From the NCBI RefSeq assembly GCF_037094685.1, contig NZ_CP146614.1, positions 6,262,001-6,326,000 on the forward strand: DNA of 64,000 bases, given 5' to 3'. The stretch comes from Massilia sp. METH4. Lineage in GTDB: Bacteria; Pseudomonadota; Gammaproteobacteria; Burkholderiales; Burkholderiaceae_D. The notes below the pieces were generated by a model. That model was not told where the DNA came from, searched no databases, and saw only the letters and a program-made list of their open reading frames with translations. The translations under genes were made by a program, and so were the position numbers. Positions 46,868 to 54,750 of this stretch are shown piece by piece (within the stretch, counting starts at the first letter, position 1; the number at the start of each line of letters is the position of its first letter).

Positions 46868-47730
46868 TGGCGGCGCAGATGGGTGCCGCCATGGAGGAAC
46901 ACCGGCCCGTACCGGACCCGGAAGTGGAAGCGCTGGAACTGTCGCTGCTGCTCGAAGCGGTGGCGCAGCGCTACGGCTTCGACTTCCGCAACCATGACCG
47001 GGCCGCGGTCAAGCGCAAGCTGCATGCGCTGATGGCACGGCGCGGCCTCGGCACGCTCTCGCAGTTGCAGGACCGCGTGTTGCACGACGCGGCCACGCCC
47101 GGAGCGCTGCTGCGCGCGCTGGGCGTGGCGCCGGCGTCGATGTTCGATGATACGGAAGAGGCAATCCAGCTGCTGGCCGTGGCCGAGCAATGCCTGCCCG
47201 GCGCGCCGCTGCCGAAAGTGTGGCTGGCCGATTGCGCGGGCGCCGAGCAGGCATGGACTGCGGCCGTGCTGCTTGCCGAGCGCCAGCTGTTGTGGCGCAC
47301 GGAGATCTACGCGACCGTGCCTTCCGACGAACTGCTGGACGAAGCGTTGTCCGCCTCGATCCCGCTGGAGAAGATGAGCGCATACCAGCAGCGCTACGAA
47401 CAGGCCGGCGGCAGCGGCAGGCTGTCCGAATACTTCCATCTCGAAAACGGCCGGCTCGTGCCCGTGCCGCAATTGAAAAACCGAATCACGTGGGCGCAAT
47501 ACAATCTCGTCACGGATTCGTCGTTCAACGAATTCCAGCTGATCGTGTGCCGCCGTGCCCTGCCCGACTTCGGGCCGCTGCTGCGGCGGCGCGTGCTGAA
47601 ACTGTTCCGCGACAGCCTGGCCGTGCTCGGCGTGCTGGGCATCGACCGCGAACTGGATGACGAAGCATGCATCGCCGGCCATTACTGCCAGTTGGTCGCC
47701 GGGCAGGCGTGGTACAAGCGCATGGCTTGA
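46867..47730 (+). CDS. CheR-like protein with degenerate methyltransferase site
   Basis: A 287-residue protein resembling CheR chemoreceptor methyltransferases. The N-terminal helical domain is present (LLLEAVAQRYGFDFRNHDRA, then LHALMARRGLGTLSQLQDRV), and the C-terminal domain keeps WAQYNLVTDSSFNEFQLIVC. The SAM-binding segment, normally WSAGCATGEEPYS, reads WLADCAGAEQAWT, and the usual asparagine-rich RNVLIY loop reads CRRALPD. SAM binding is therefore doubtful, and it may be a signalling adaptor. The ATG overlaps the kinase stop (TAATG), so the two are translationally coupled. Confidence 0.82.
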   Translation: MAAQMGAAMEEHRPVPDPEVEALELSLLLEAVAQRYGFDFRNHDRAAVKRKLHALMARRGLGTLSQLQDRVLHDAATPGALLRALGVAPASMFDDTEEAIQLLAVAEQCLPGAPLPKVWLADCAGAEQAWTAAVLLAERQLLWRTEIYATVPSDELLDEALSASIPLEKMSAYQQRYEQAGGSGRLSEYFHLENGRLVPVPQLKNRITWAQYNLVTDSSFNEFQLIVCRRALPDFGPLLRRRVLKLFRDSLAVLGVLGIDRELDDEACIAGHYCQLVAGQAWYKRMA

Positions 47731-47803
47731 ATCCACACACGCATTGCGTTACCGCGCGCAAACTCTTAAAATCGCGGCCCGTTCCAGCTCCATGCGTACA
47801 GGC

Positions 47804-47975
47804 AAAAAAAAAACCGGCCGCAATCTGAGGAGGGGACCGGTTAAAACGCTTTCTATCGAGAGCGCGGGGATTGAACCTTGCTGCCGGCGCCGCATTAATT
47901 TCACCGGGTCGATGTATTAATGACAGCATTCGAGGCGCCGACGGCGAATTCGTGCCGGATTGAGGAATCCGGCAA
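47804..47975 (-). ncRNA. Candidate minus-strand small RNA with anti-Shine-Dalgarno loop
   Basis: Within the 546-base gap 47731-48276 the minus strand has a strong terminator. The stem AACCGGUC/GGCCGGUU (47841 to 47811, one G-U pair) is followed by seven more U. Its 15-base loop starts CCCUCCUC, complementary to ribosome-binding sites. Just upstream is a smaller hairpin CGCUCUC-GAUA-GAAAGCG, and further up a perfect one (47954-47973) with loop CCUC. The 5' end is a guess. On the plus strand the same loops show GAGGA/GGGGA, which could instead be CsrA-type sites. Confidence 0.4.
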
Positions 47976-48138
47976 CCTGCCGCGCTCGACAATTGCGCGG
48001 TACGGGATACACTTTGCCATCATCGGCTGCCATCAGGCTTAGAACTTCATTAAGGAAACTTCGACAATGTTTCAAACCCGACAGGATGTACGGGTTACTA
48101 CGTATTTGTCGGGGTACAACAATTTTGCAAATGTTTGT

Positions 48139-48165
48139 TTAAGTTTCCTCAAAGCACGCCGATAA
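48139..48165 (+). promoter_or_regulatory. FliA (sigma-28) promoter for the chemoreceptor gene
   Basis: TTAAGTTT, an 11-base spacer and GCCGATAA match the sigma-28 consensus TAAAGTTT-N11-GCCGATAA at all but one base. It lies about 110 bases before the chemoreceptor ATG, placing this gene in the late flagellar/chemotaxis class. Confidence 0.85.
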
Positions 48166-48276
48166 TATACAAAGTATTCGGGTATTCCTGCTTTCCAGTC
48201 GCAATACCCGGGCCGCGCTGGTAGACGCGTTTATTCCAACGTTGTCTTATTTGCCATTCGACCTACTTTTACTTTT

Positions 48277-50340
48277 ATGCCCAACACCACATTCAATCTT
48301 CGCAACTGGAGCGTCGGCTCGCGTATCACGGCCATGACTTTCGGCCTGCTCGCGCTGACGCTCGGCGTCCTGATCGCAATCATCAGTATCAGCACCAGCC
48401 GGTTGCTCGAAGATCGCGCCATCGCCAGCGTCCAGCAAGAGCTTACCGGCGTGAAGAATATGGTGGACCTGTTCAATACGGCCGTCAGCAGCGACGTCAA
48501 CGCCTTCGCGAAAATGCTGGCCTCCGAATTCGATGGTCAATTCTCGCTCGATACCGCTACCACGATCGACGTCGGCGGCAAGAGCACGCCGGCACTGAAG
48601 ATCGGCGACCGCGTGCTCAATAACGATTTCACGATTCCCGATGCGTTTACCAAGAAGAGCGGCGCGGGCGCCACGATCTTCGTCGCCTCCGGTGAAGATT
48701 TCGTGCGCGTGTCGACCACTACAAAGAAGGAAGATGGCAGCCGCGCGGTCGGCACCATCCTCGACCACAAGCACCCGGGCTACGCGGTACTCCGCAATGG
48801 CCAGAGCTACACGGGCATGGCCACGCTGTTCGGCAAGCCGTTCATCACCCGCTACGATCCGGTGCGCGACGCTGCCGGCAAGATCGTGGGCGTGCTCTAT
48901 GTCGGCGTGAACATTTCGCATGAAATAGCGACGCTGAAGGAACGCATCGGCTCGATCAAGGTGGGCAGCACCGGTTACTTCTACGTGCTCGACTCCACGC
49001 CGGGCCCGAACCTCGGCAAGCTGATCGTGCACCCGAAGCGCGAAGGCGACGTGATCCTCGATTCCAAGGATTCCGACGGCCGCCCGTTCATCCGCGAAAT
49101 CCTGGAAAAAGGCGAAGGCGTGATCACCTACCCGTGGCTGAATCCGGACGAGACGTCGCCGCGTGAAAAGATCGTGGCCTACACCACCTTCAAGGGCTGG
49201 AACTGGGTGATCGCCGGTGGCGCCTATCGCGAGGAAATCACGGCCGAAGCGGCGCGCCTGCGCAACTGGTATATCGCGGCGGGCTTCGCGGCACTGGCGG
49301 CATTCTCCGCGATCATGTATTTCGGCGTGCGTCGCTACATCACCCAGCCGCTGCGCGAAGTGGAGCAAGCCGCCACCCGGATCGCCGCCGGCGACCTGAC
49401 CGTGCAGCTGGCCGTCGACGGCAAGGATGAAATCGCCGGCCTGACGCGCGCGATGAACGGCATCAGCGCCAACCTCTCGGCCGTGGTCGGCCAGGTGCGC
49501 GGCGGTGCCGACCAGATCGCGCTGGCATCCGGCGAGATTGCCAGCGGCAACCAGGACCTGTCGTCGCGCACCGAGCAGCAGGCCGGCAACCTGGAGGAGA
49601 CGGCCAGCTCGATGGAAGAATTGACGGCTACCGTGCGCCAGAACGCGGAAAACGCGCGGCAGGCGAACCAGCTGGCGCAAAACGCTTCCGACGTGGCCGC
49701 CCGCGGGGGCGCCGTGGTGTCGCAGGTGGTCGATACGATGGGTTCGATCGACGCTTCGGCCCGCAAGATCGTCGACATCATCGGCGTCATCGACGGCATC
49801 GCCTTCCAGACCAATATCCTGGCGCTGAACGCGGCCGTGGAAGCGGCCCGCGCCGGCGAACAGGGCCGGGGCTTTGCCGTGGTGGCGGGCGAAGTACGCA
49901 CGCTGGCCCAGCGCAGCGCGGCGGCCGCGCAAGAGATCAAGGGCTTGATCGGCAATTCCGTCAGCCAGGTCGAGGCCGGCAGCAAGCTGGTCGAGCAGGC
50001 CGGCAGCACGATGCAGGAAGTGGTGGCCAGCGTGCGCCGCGTAACTGATATCATGGCCGAGATCCGCGTGGCCAGCGAGGAGCAGTCCTCCGGCATCGAG
50101 CAGGTGAACATGGCGATCACGAATATGGACCAGGTGACGCAGCAGAACGCCGCGCTCGTCGAGCAGGCCGCCGCGGCGGCCGCGGCGATGCAGGAAGAAG
50201 CCGCCAGCCTGGCGCGCGTGGTGCGCCAGTTCCAGCTCGACGAGGCGCGGGCAAAAAAAACCCGCGTCCAGGACGCGGGTGAAAGGATTCAAATCGGGAG
50301 AGATTTGAAAGAGCAAGACCATCTTCTCACGTCCGTATGA
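48277..50340 (+). CDS. Methyl-accepting chemotaxis protein with periplasmic Cache domain
   Basis: A 687-residue chemoreceptor. TM1 is at about residues 18-42. A long periplasmic Cache-type ligand domain follows ([53 protein letters not shown]), then TM2 at about 328-348, HAMP, and the conserved signalling hairpin [20 protein letters not shown] near residue 507. There is no C-terminal CheR-binding pentapeptide. The last 30 residues (after [10 protein letters not shown]) are an odd Lys/Arg/Asp-rich extension encoded by DNA that forms hairpins. Expression is probably from the FliA promoter at 48139. The ligand is unknown; Cache_3-Cache_2 types often sense small carboxylates. Confidence 0.93.
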   Translation: MPNTTFNLRNWSVGSRITAMTFGLLALTLGVLIAIISISTSRLLEDRAIASVQQELTGVKNMVDLFNTAVSSDVNAFAKMLASEFDGQFSLDTATTIDVGGKSTPALKIGDRVLNNDFTIPDAFTKKSGAGATIFVASGEDFVRVSTTTKKEDGSRAVGTILDHKHPGYAVLRNGQSYTGMATLFGKPFITRYDPVRDAAGKIVGVLYVGVNISHEIATLKERIGSIKVGSTGYFYVLDSTPGPNLGKLIVHPKREGDVILDSKDSDGRPFIREILEKGEGVITYPWLNPDETSPREKIVAYTTFKGWNWVIAGGAYREEITAEAARLRNWYIAAGFAALAAFSAIMYFGVRRYITQPLREVEQAATRIAAGDLTVQLAVDGKDEIAGLTRAMNGISANLSAVVGQVRGGADQIALASGEIASGNQDLSSRTEQQAGNLEETASSMEELTATVRQNAENARQANQLAQNASDVAARGGAVVSQVVDTMGSIDASARKIVDIIGVIDGIAFQTNILALNAAVEAARAGEQGRGFAVVAGEVRTLAQRSAAAAQEIKGLIGNSVSQVEAGSKLVEQAGSTMQEVVASVRRVTDIMAEIRVASEEQSSGIEQVNMAITNMDQVTQQNAALVEQAAAAAAAMQEEAASLARVVRQFQLDEARAKKTRVQDAGERIQIGRDLKEQDHLLTSV
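50253..50280 (-). terminator. Strong minus-strand terminator inside the 3' end of the chemoreceptor gene
   Basis: Read on the minus strand, ACCCGCGU-CCUGG-ACGCGGGU (50280 to 50260) is followed by UUUUUUU. Just upstream on that strand is a hairpin CAAAUC-UCUCCC-GAUUUG (50307 to 50290). No annotated minus-strand gene ends here, so it may terminate an unrecognised antisense RNA. Confidence 0.6.
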
Positions 50341-50376
50341 CAGAGCAATGACATCGCGCCGCACAGGAGGCCCCAA

Positions 50377-51123
50377 ATAGCCGCCCGCGCTCCCCGCACC
50401 AGCGGGAGGTGCGCGGCGGCGGCCTCCTGCCTTGCGGCGCTGCTGCTGGCCGCTTGCGCAGGCAAGCCGCCGGCGCCGCCTTCCTCTTCCCCTCCACCGG
50501 CCGCTTCTCCCGCCGGTCCTTCTGCCACCGATCCCTTTGCAGCCTTGCTGGCGGGCCGTTCGAGCGGCCCGATGCTGCGCATCGCCGACGATGCGCTGAT
50601 CGCCATCACCGTGCGGCGCGGGGGCGCCCTGGCCCGGCTCGGGCACGACCACGTGGTGGCGGTACGCCGCATCGACGGGCGCGTCGACCCGGCGGCCGGC
50701 CTGGCCGTGCTGCGTTTCCGTCTCGACGAGATGACGGTCGACGAAACGGCGCTGCGCCGGGAAGCGGGGCTGACCACACAACCTACGCCCGATGCCATCG
50801 CCGGCACCCGCGTCAATATGCTGGCGAAGGTGCTCGACGCGGAAAAATACCCGCTGGTCGAGGTGCGCGCGCGACGCACCGGCGAGCCGGGGCAACTGCA
50901 GGCAGACATCACCCTGCATGGCGTCACGCGCAGCTACAGCGTTCCCACGGTACTCGACACCAGTGCGCAAGGCGTTACCGCGCGCGGCACGCTGGTGCTG
51001 AAGCAGACCGATTTCGGCATCACGCCGTTTTCCGTGATGGGCGGCGCGCTGGCCGTGCAGGATGCGCTGGAGATACGTTTCATCTTGCCCGCTCGCCCTA
51101 TTGCGCCGGACGCGGTACGATAG
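50377..51123 (+). CDS. YceI-like lipoprotein with apparent AUA start
   Basis: The protein has a lipoprotein signal ending in a lipobox (CLAALLLAACAGKPP; Cys near residue 28), a Pro/Ser/Ala linker and a YceI-type beta-barrel domain (FRLDEMTVDETALR, ITLHGVTRSYSVP, LVLKQTDFGITPFSVMGGAL). The YceI fold binds isoprenoid-like lipids. No ATG, GTG or TTG lies ahead of the signal. The reading frame and an ideal AGGAGG at 50365-50370 point to ATA at 50377, giving about 248 residues. It may be a mutated ATG, a real AUA start, or a sequencing error. The first TTG at 50545 would lose the signal. Confidence 0.7.
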   Translation: MAARAPRTSGRCAAAASCLAALLLAACAGKPPAPPSSSPPPAASPAGPSATDPFAALLAGRSSGPMLRIADDALIAITVRRGGALARLGHDHVVAVRRIDGRVDPAAGLAVLRFRLDEMTVDETALRREAGLTTQPTPDAIAGTRVNMLAKVLDAEKYPLVEVRARRTGEPGQLQADITLHGVTRSYSVPTVLDTSAQGVTARGTLVLKQTDFGITPFSVMGGALAVQDALEIRFILPARPIAPDAVR

Positions 51124-51127
51124 CGCC

Positions 51128-51838
51128 ATGCAATCCCACCAGAACGGCATGAACGGGGATGCCACGACGGAGCGCCCGGCACGCCGGGCGGACATCGCCA
51201 CCGCTCCCCTGCCGGCAGCCAAACCCGGAACGCGCGCCTGGGTGCGCATGCCCTCCGGCAGGCGCCTCGACCTGCTCGACCCCACGCCATTCGACTGGGA
51301 CGACGCGGACCTGGCGCTGGGCCTGGCCCGCACCTACCGCTGGGGCGGGCACTCCGCCTGGCCGCTGCCCCTGTCCGTGGCCCAGCATTCGCTGACGGTG
51401 CTGCAACTGCGCCGCCTTGCCAAGACCCGCCCCACCCCCGAAGCCGAGCTGCGCGAACTGCTGCACGACGCCGAGGAAGGCTTGCTGGGCTTCGACTGCA
51501 TTTCCGTCCTTAAACCATTCCTGGGCGGGGCGTTTCGCGAGCTGACGCGGCGCCTTGAAAGGGCGATCTACGTCCGCTACGGCCTGCCAGCGTGGACGAG
51601 CGCCGCCTACCTGGCCCACAAGCGCGCCGACAGGCTGGCCGCCGCGAGCGAAGCGGTCCACGTGGTCGGCTGGACACCGGACGAGGTGCGCCGCACGCTG
51701 AAAATCCGCGTCCAGCCGCTGCGCGACGATCCACTGGTCGCGCTGTATGGCGGAACGGCCTGGGAACCCTGGCCGCCGGCCCTGGCCTGCGAACGTTTTT
51801 TGCGGGAATTGCAGAGGTTGAAAGAGTGCAGCACCTGA
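51128..51838 (+). CDS. HD-domain hydrolase (YfbR-like)
   Basis: A 236-residue protein of the HD metal-dependent phosphohydrolase class. The metal ligands appear in order: His in SVAQHSLTVLQL, His-Asp in LRELLHDAEEGLLGFD, and Asp in HKRADRLAAASEA. The size and HDAEE pattern resemble YfbR-type 5'-deoxynucleotidases and related proteins. The first 40 residues are low-complexity. ATG 51128 follows the YceI stop by four bases, so the pair is probably co-transcribed. The substrate is unknown. Confidence 0.78.
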   Translation: MQSHQNGMNGDATTERPARRADIATAPLPAAKPGTRAWVRMPSGRRLDLLDPTPFDWDDADLALGLARTYRWGGHSAWPLPLSVAQHSLTVLQLRRLAKTRPTPEAELRELLHDAEEGLLGFDCISVLKPFLGGAFRELTRRLERAIYVRYGLPAWTSAAYLAHKRADRLAAASEAVHVVGWTPDEVRRTLKIRVQPLRDDPLVALYGGTAWEPWPPALACERFLRELQRLKECST

Positions 51839-51892
51839 GATACGGCCCGAAGCCGAATTGCTAAGAGGCAGTTTTTAAAGATTATTTTGCAC

Positions 51893-52025
51893 TTATCCAC
51901 TTCAGTTGTGGATAACGATGTGGACAAGAGGGACTTGACAGGCCGGAGAGCCAGTACTGGCGCGGGTTTCAACAAAATGCCCATTTGTGAGGCAAAATTC
52001 AAGGTCAGTAAAATCAAGCACTTAC
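51893..52025. other. DnaA-box module A
   Basis: In the 355-base gap before the lone receiver gene. The DnaA-like box TTATCCACT (51893) faces an exact inverted box TGTGGATAA (51907). Then come CTTGACA at offset 41, a TGCC...GGCA hairpin at offset 85 and TAAAATCAAG at offset 116. Every landmark recurs at the same offset in module B (53017-53149). It has no protein-coding potential. Confidence 0.65.
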
Positions 52026-52193
52026 AGATTGGTTCGGCGGCCAGTGGCGGCAGGCCGGCGGGCCCGTGAAAAAATAATTCGGCCCTGGCCGCAGGGTTCC
52101 TCTCCCGCTTCGGGTCAGGCCCGACCTTTGACAAAAATGCCGCCGAGGAATAGTGTCACCCCACCGTTTACAACGAGCCGCGCAGAGTGAATC

Positions 52194-52910
52194 ATGCAAG
52201 CCGATACCGATGAAGCCAGCAACGGCTGGATGATAGAAGACGACATGCCCGCCCCCGAGCCGCAGGCAAATGCCGGGCCGGTGCCATGGAAGGTCCTGAT
52301 CGTCGACGACGACGTGGACGTGCACGTGGTGACCAAGTTTTCTCTGAGCAACGCGAACTTCATGGGCCGCCGGCTGTGCTTCCTGCACGCGTACAGCGGG
52401 GAAGAAGCCTTGGCCGTGCTGCGCAGCCATGACGACGTGGCACTCGTGCTGCTGGACGTGATCATGGAAACGGCGGATGCCGGCCTGAAGGTCGCGCGGC
52501 GGGTCCGAGACGAACTGGGCAATTCGCTGGTGCGCATCGTGCTGCGCACCGGGCAACCAGGCCAGTCGCTGGAACACAGCATCATCCTGGACTACGACAT
52601 CAACGATTTCTGGTGCAAGACCGACTTGACGACCCGCAAGCTGTTCACCACCGTGATCGCCTCGCTGCGCGGTTATCACAGCCTGTACGAGGCGCAGCGG
52701 CGCATCGAGCGTGCCGAGGCCGCGCTGCGCGCCGTGCGCGGCCCTGCCGAGGAAGCCCATGTCGCGGTGCGCGCCGGAAGCACCTGGAGCGGAGAAGTCC
52801 GCTTGGGCGATTCGGCCGTGCCGGTGCGCTTGCACGTGGCGCCAGGAACCGAACCGGGGCAATTCACGGTGACCGGGCAGCTGCCACCGGAAGCGGACGG
52901 AACTGTATAG
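52194..52910 (+). CDS. Lone receiver-domain response regulator
   Basis: A 238-residue protein with an N-terminal extension of about 30 residues, then a receiver domain (VLIVDDDVDVHVVTKF; phosphoacceptor in LVLLDVIMETADAG). The sequence VLRTGQPGQSLEHSII then DYDINDFWCKTDLT matches receivers that usually precede a DUF3369 domain in larger c-di-GMP regulators. Here only about 70 residues follow, without a recognisable output domain, so it may act by protein contact or be a truncated relative. It is flanked on both sides by DnaA-box modules. Confidence 0.82.
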   Translation: MQADTDEASNGWMIEDDMPAPEPQANAGPVPWKVLIVDDDVDVHVVTKFSLSNANFMGRRLCFLHAYSGEEALAVLRSHDDVALVLLDVIMETADAGLKVARRVRDELGNSLVRIVLRTGQPGQSLEHSIILDYDINDFWCKTDLTTRKLFTTVIASLRGYHSLYEAQRRIERAEAALRAVRGPAEEAHVAVRAGSTWSGEVRLGDSAVPVRLHVAPGTEPGQFTVTGQLPPEADGTV

Positions 52911-53016
52911 GCATACAGCATTCATCTTGCAGGCAATGTCGGGCTACATGCCGGCATATTGTTGGCTTAGCCCTGAGTCCTGGTGCTAAGTCGCGGATTC
53001 TGAAGCCTTTTTTCGA

Positions 53017-53149
53017 ATATCCACACGGATTGGGGATAACTTTGTTGATAAGCCGCCCTTGACAACGCAAACAGCCCGTAATGACGCCGTTTTCCTTAAA
53101 CTGCCCGTTCAAAAGGCAAACCCGGCGCTCAATAAAATCAAGGACTTGC
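53017..53149. other. DnaA-box module B
   Basis: In the 443-base gap after the receiver gene. ATATCCACA (53017) faces TGGGGATAA (53031), each one mismatch from the DnaA box. CTTGACA (53058), a TGCC...GGCA hairpin (53102-53118) and TAAAATCAAG (53133) follow. Offsets are the same as in module A, and orientation is the same, 1124 bases apart. The rest of the gap (53150-53353) is AT-rich and shows no gene. Confidence 0.65.
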
Positions 53150-53353
53150 GAGCCCATCGGTGAAACCTCTTCAGGCTGCCGAAAAATCTTCTCTGTTATT
53201 CTTTTATTCAATTTTTGTGCATAACCCTGCGGTTTGACCCGGCGCTGTCCAGGATAGGCAACGGCAGGCCAGCGCGGCCCCGCAGTGTTAGCTGCCGCGC
53301 AGTGCGCGCGGGGAATCGGGGCTATCCTGCGGTCTCTTTCCAAGGAGACCACC

Positions 53354-53518
53354 ATGAGCGAACCATTGAATCCCGGCGACGAAGCGGCACCCGGCACCCC
53401 AGGCAGTGGCGAGGACGTATGCCCGGCCTGCCATGGCAGCGGCAAGCAGACGGACGGCAAGTCCTGCCCGAATTGCGGCGGCAGCGGTGTCATCCAGGAG
53501 GGCATCGGCGGCGGCTGA
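53354..53518 (+). CDS. Mini-protein with DnaJ-type CxxCxGxG motifs
   Basis: A 54-residue protein with two zinc-binding repeats, CPACHGSGK and CPNCGGSGV, like those of the DnaJ zinc-finger domain. It should bind one zinc ion and perhaps a partner protein. The first 20 residues are acidic and flexible. AAGGAGA lies six bases before the ATG. Such stand-alone mini-proteins occur in several betaproteobacteria, but I know of no proven function. Confidence 0.8.
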   Translation: MSEPLNPGDEAAPGTPGSGEDVCPACHGSGKQTDGKSCPNCGGSGVIQEGIGGG

Positions 53519-53590
53519 AGGCGGGCTGACAGCGGGCGCGGTGGTGCCCGGCGTGGACACAGGGCAAGGGGGCGCGGATAATAGCGCCCC

Positions 53591-54154
53591 ATGACCGAAA
53601 CACCCGTCCGCCCGCGTTCCCTCACCGAACTGTTCATTGCCTTTACCGTGCTGGCCCTGCAGGGCTTCGGCGGCGTGCTGCCCGTCGTGCAGCGCGAGAT
53701 CGTCGAACGGCGGCGCTGGATGACGCAAGAGGATTTCATGGAAGAGTGGGCCGTGGCGCAGACGATGCCGGGCCCGAATGTCTGCAACCTGTCGCTCGTC
53801 ATCGGCAACCGCTTCTTCGGCTTGCGCGGCGCGCTGGCCGCCTTGCTGGGCCTCTTGCTGGTGCCGGCCCTCGTCGTGCTCACCGTCGGCTCGGTCTACA
53901 CCCATTACTCGGACCACCCGCGCGTGGCCGGCGCCCTGCGCGGCATGGCCGCGGTGGCGGCCGGCATGATCGCCGCCACCGGCATCAAGATGGCCGCCAC
54001 GCTGCGCAAGCACCCGCTGCCGCTGGCCGTCACGCTGCCGCTGGCGGCGCTCGGCGTCATCGGGCTTGCGGTGCTGCGGGTGCCCATGCTCGCAGCCCTG
54101 CTCGTGCTGGGCGGCACCGGCTGCGTGCTGACGTGGCGGAAGCTCAAGCCATGA
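53591..54154 (+). CDS. Chromate transporter ChrA, N-terminal-type half
   Basis: A 187-residue inner-membrane protein of the short-chain CHR family. The conserved start is present (ELFIAFTVLALQGFGGVLPV, then WMTQEDFMEEWAVAQTMPGP), followed by about five hydrophobic helices. In short-chain systems two such proteins work together as an antiporter exporting chromate, sometimes another oxyanion. The partner gene overlaps as ATGA at 54151. This is a natural gene pair, not a frameshift. Confidence 0.88.
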   Translation: MTETPVRPRSLTELFIAFTVLALQGFGGVLPVVQREIVERRRWMTQEDFMEEWAVAQTMPGPNVCNLSLVIGNRFFGLRGALAALLGLLLVPALVVLTVGSVYTHYSDHPRVAGALRGMAAVAAGMIAATGIKMAATLRKHPLPLAVTLPLAALGVIGLAVLRVPMLAALLVLGGTGCVLTWRKLKP

Positions 54155-54747
54155 GCGGCCAGCCATTGCCGATCATGCCGATTGTGCTGGCGTGGCACGA
54201 CTGGCTGGACCTGTTCGTCCACTACCTGGTGATCTCGCTGATGTCGGTGGGCGGCACGATTGCCACCACGGCGGAGATGCACCGCTACCTCGTCGAACAG
54301 CACGGCTGGCTGACGCAGGCGCAATTCAACGATTCCATCGCGATCGCCCAGGCGGCGCCGGGCCCGAACGTGCTGTTCGTGGCGCTGATGGGGTGGAACG
54401 TGGGCATGAACGCGGGCAGCTATGCGGCTGCCGTGCTGGGCGTGATCGTCACGATGGTCGGCGCCCTGCTTCCTTCCAGCGTGCTGATGCTGCTGGCGGC
54501 CAGCTGGGCCCACCGCAACCGCGAGCTGCGCCTGGTGCGCGCCTTCAAGCAGGGCATGGCGCCGCTGGTGATCGCCATGCTCGTCTCGACCGGCATCATC
54601 CTCGGCAGCGCCAACGGCAACCTCGCCACCGACTGGCCGCTGTACGCGGTATCGGTGACGGCCGCCCTGCTGATCTGGCGCACCCGCATCCACCTGCTGT
54701 GGCTGCTGGCGGCCGGCGCGCTGCTCGGGGCGATGGGCTGGCTGTGA
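54151..54747 (+). CDS. Chromate transporter ChrA, C-terminal-type half
   Basis: The 198-residue partner of the preceding gene, with the same fold in the opposite-topology version. Marks are LVISLMSVGGTIATTAEMHR, WLTQAQFNDSIAIAQAAPGP and the repeated LVIAMLVSTGIILG. The start ATG overlaps the stop of the first half, implying coupled translation and a heteromeric transporter. No chrB regulator is next to it. Confidence 0.88.
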   Translation: MSGQPLPIMPIVLAWHDWLDLFVHYLVISLMSVGGTIATTAEMHRYLVEQHGWLTQAQFNDSIAIAQAAPGPNVLFVALMGWNVGMNAGSYAAAVLGVIVTMVGALLPSSVLMLLAASWAHRNRELRLVRAFKQGMAPLVIAMLVSTGIILGSANGNLATDWPLYAVSVTAALLIWRTRIHLLWLLAAGALLGAMGWL

Positions 54748-54750
54748 CCG

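Noticed and set aside
47861..47885. tRNA-like T-loop on the minus strand (GGTTCAATCC)
   Set aside because: The flanking bases cannot form a T stem or acceptor stem and no anticodon arm fits; only the loop resembles a tRNA.
53591..54747. Frameshifted single chromate transporter gene
   Set aside because: Two-gene short-chain ChrA pairs are a known arrangement, and the ATGA overlap is a normal coupling signal.
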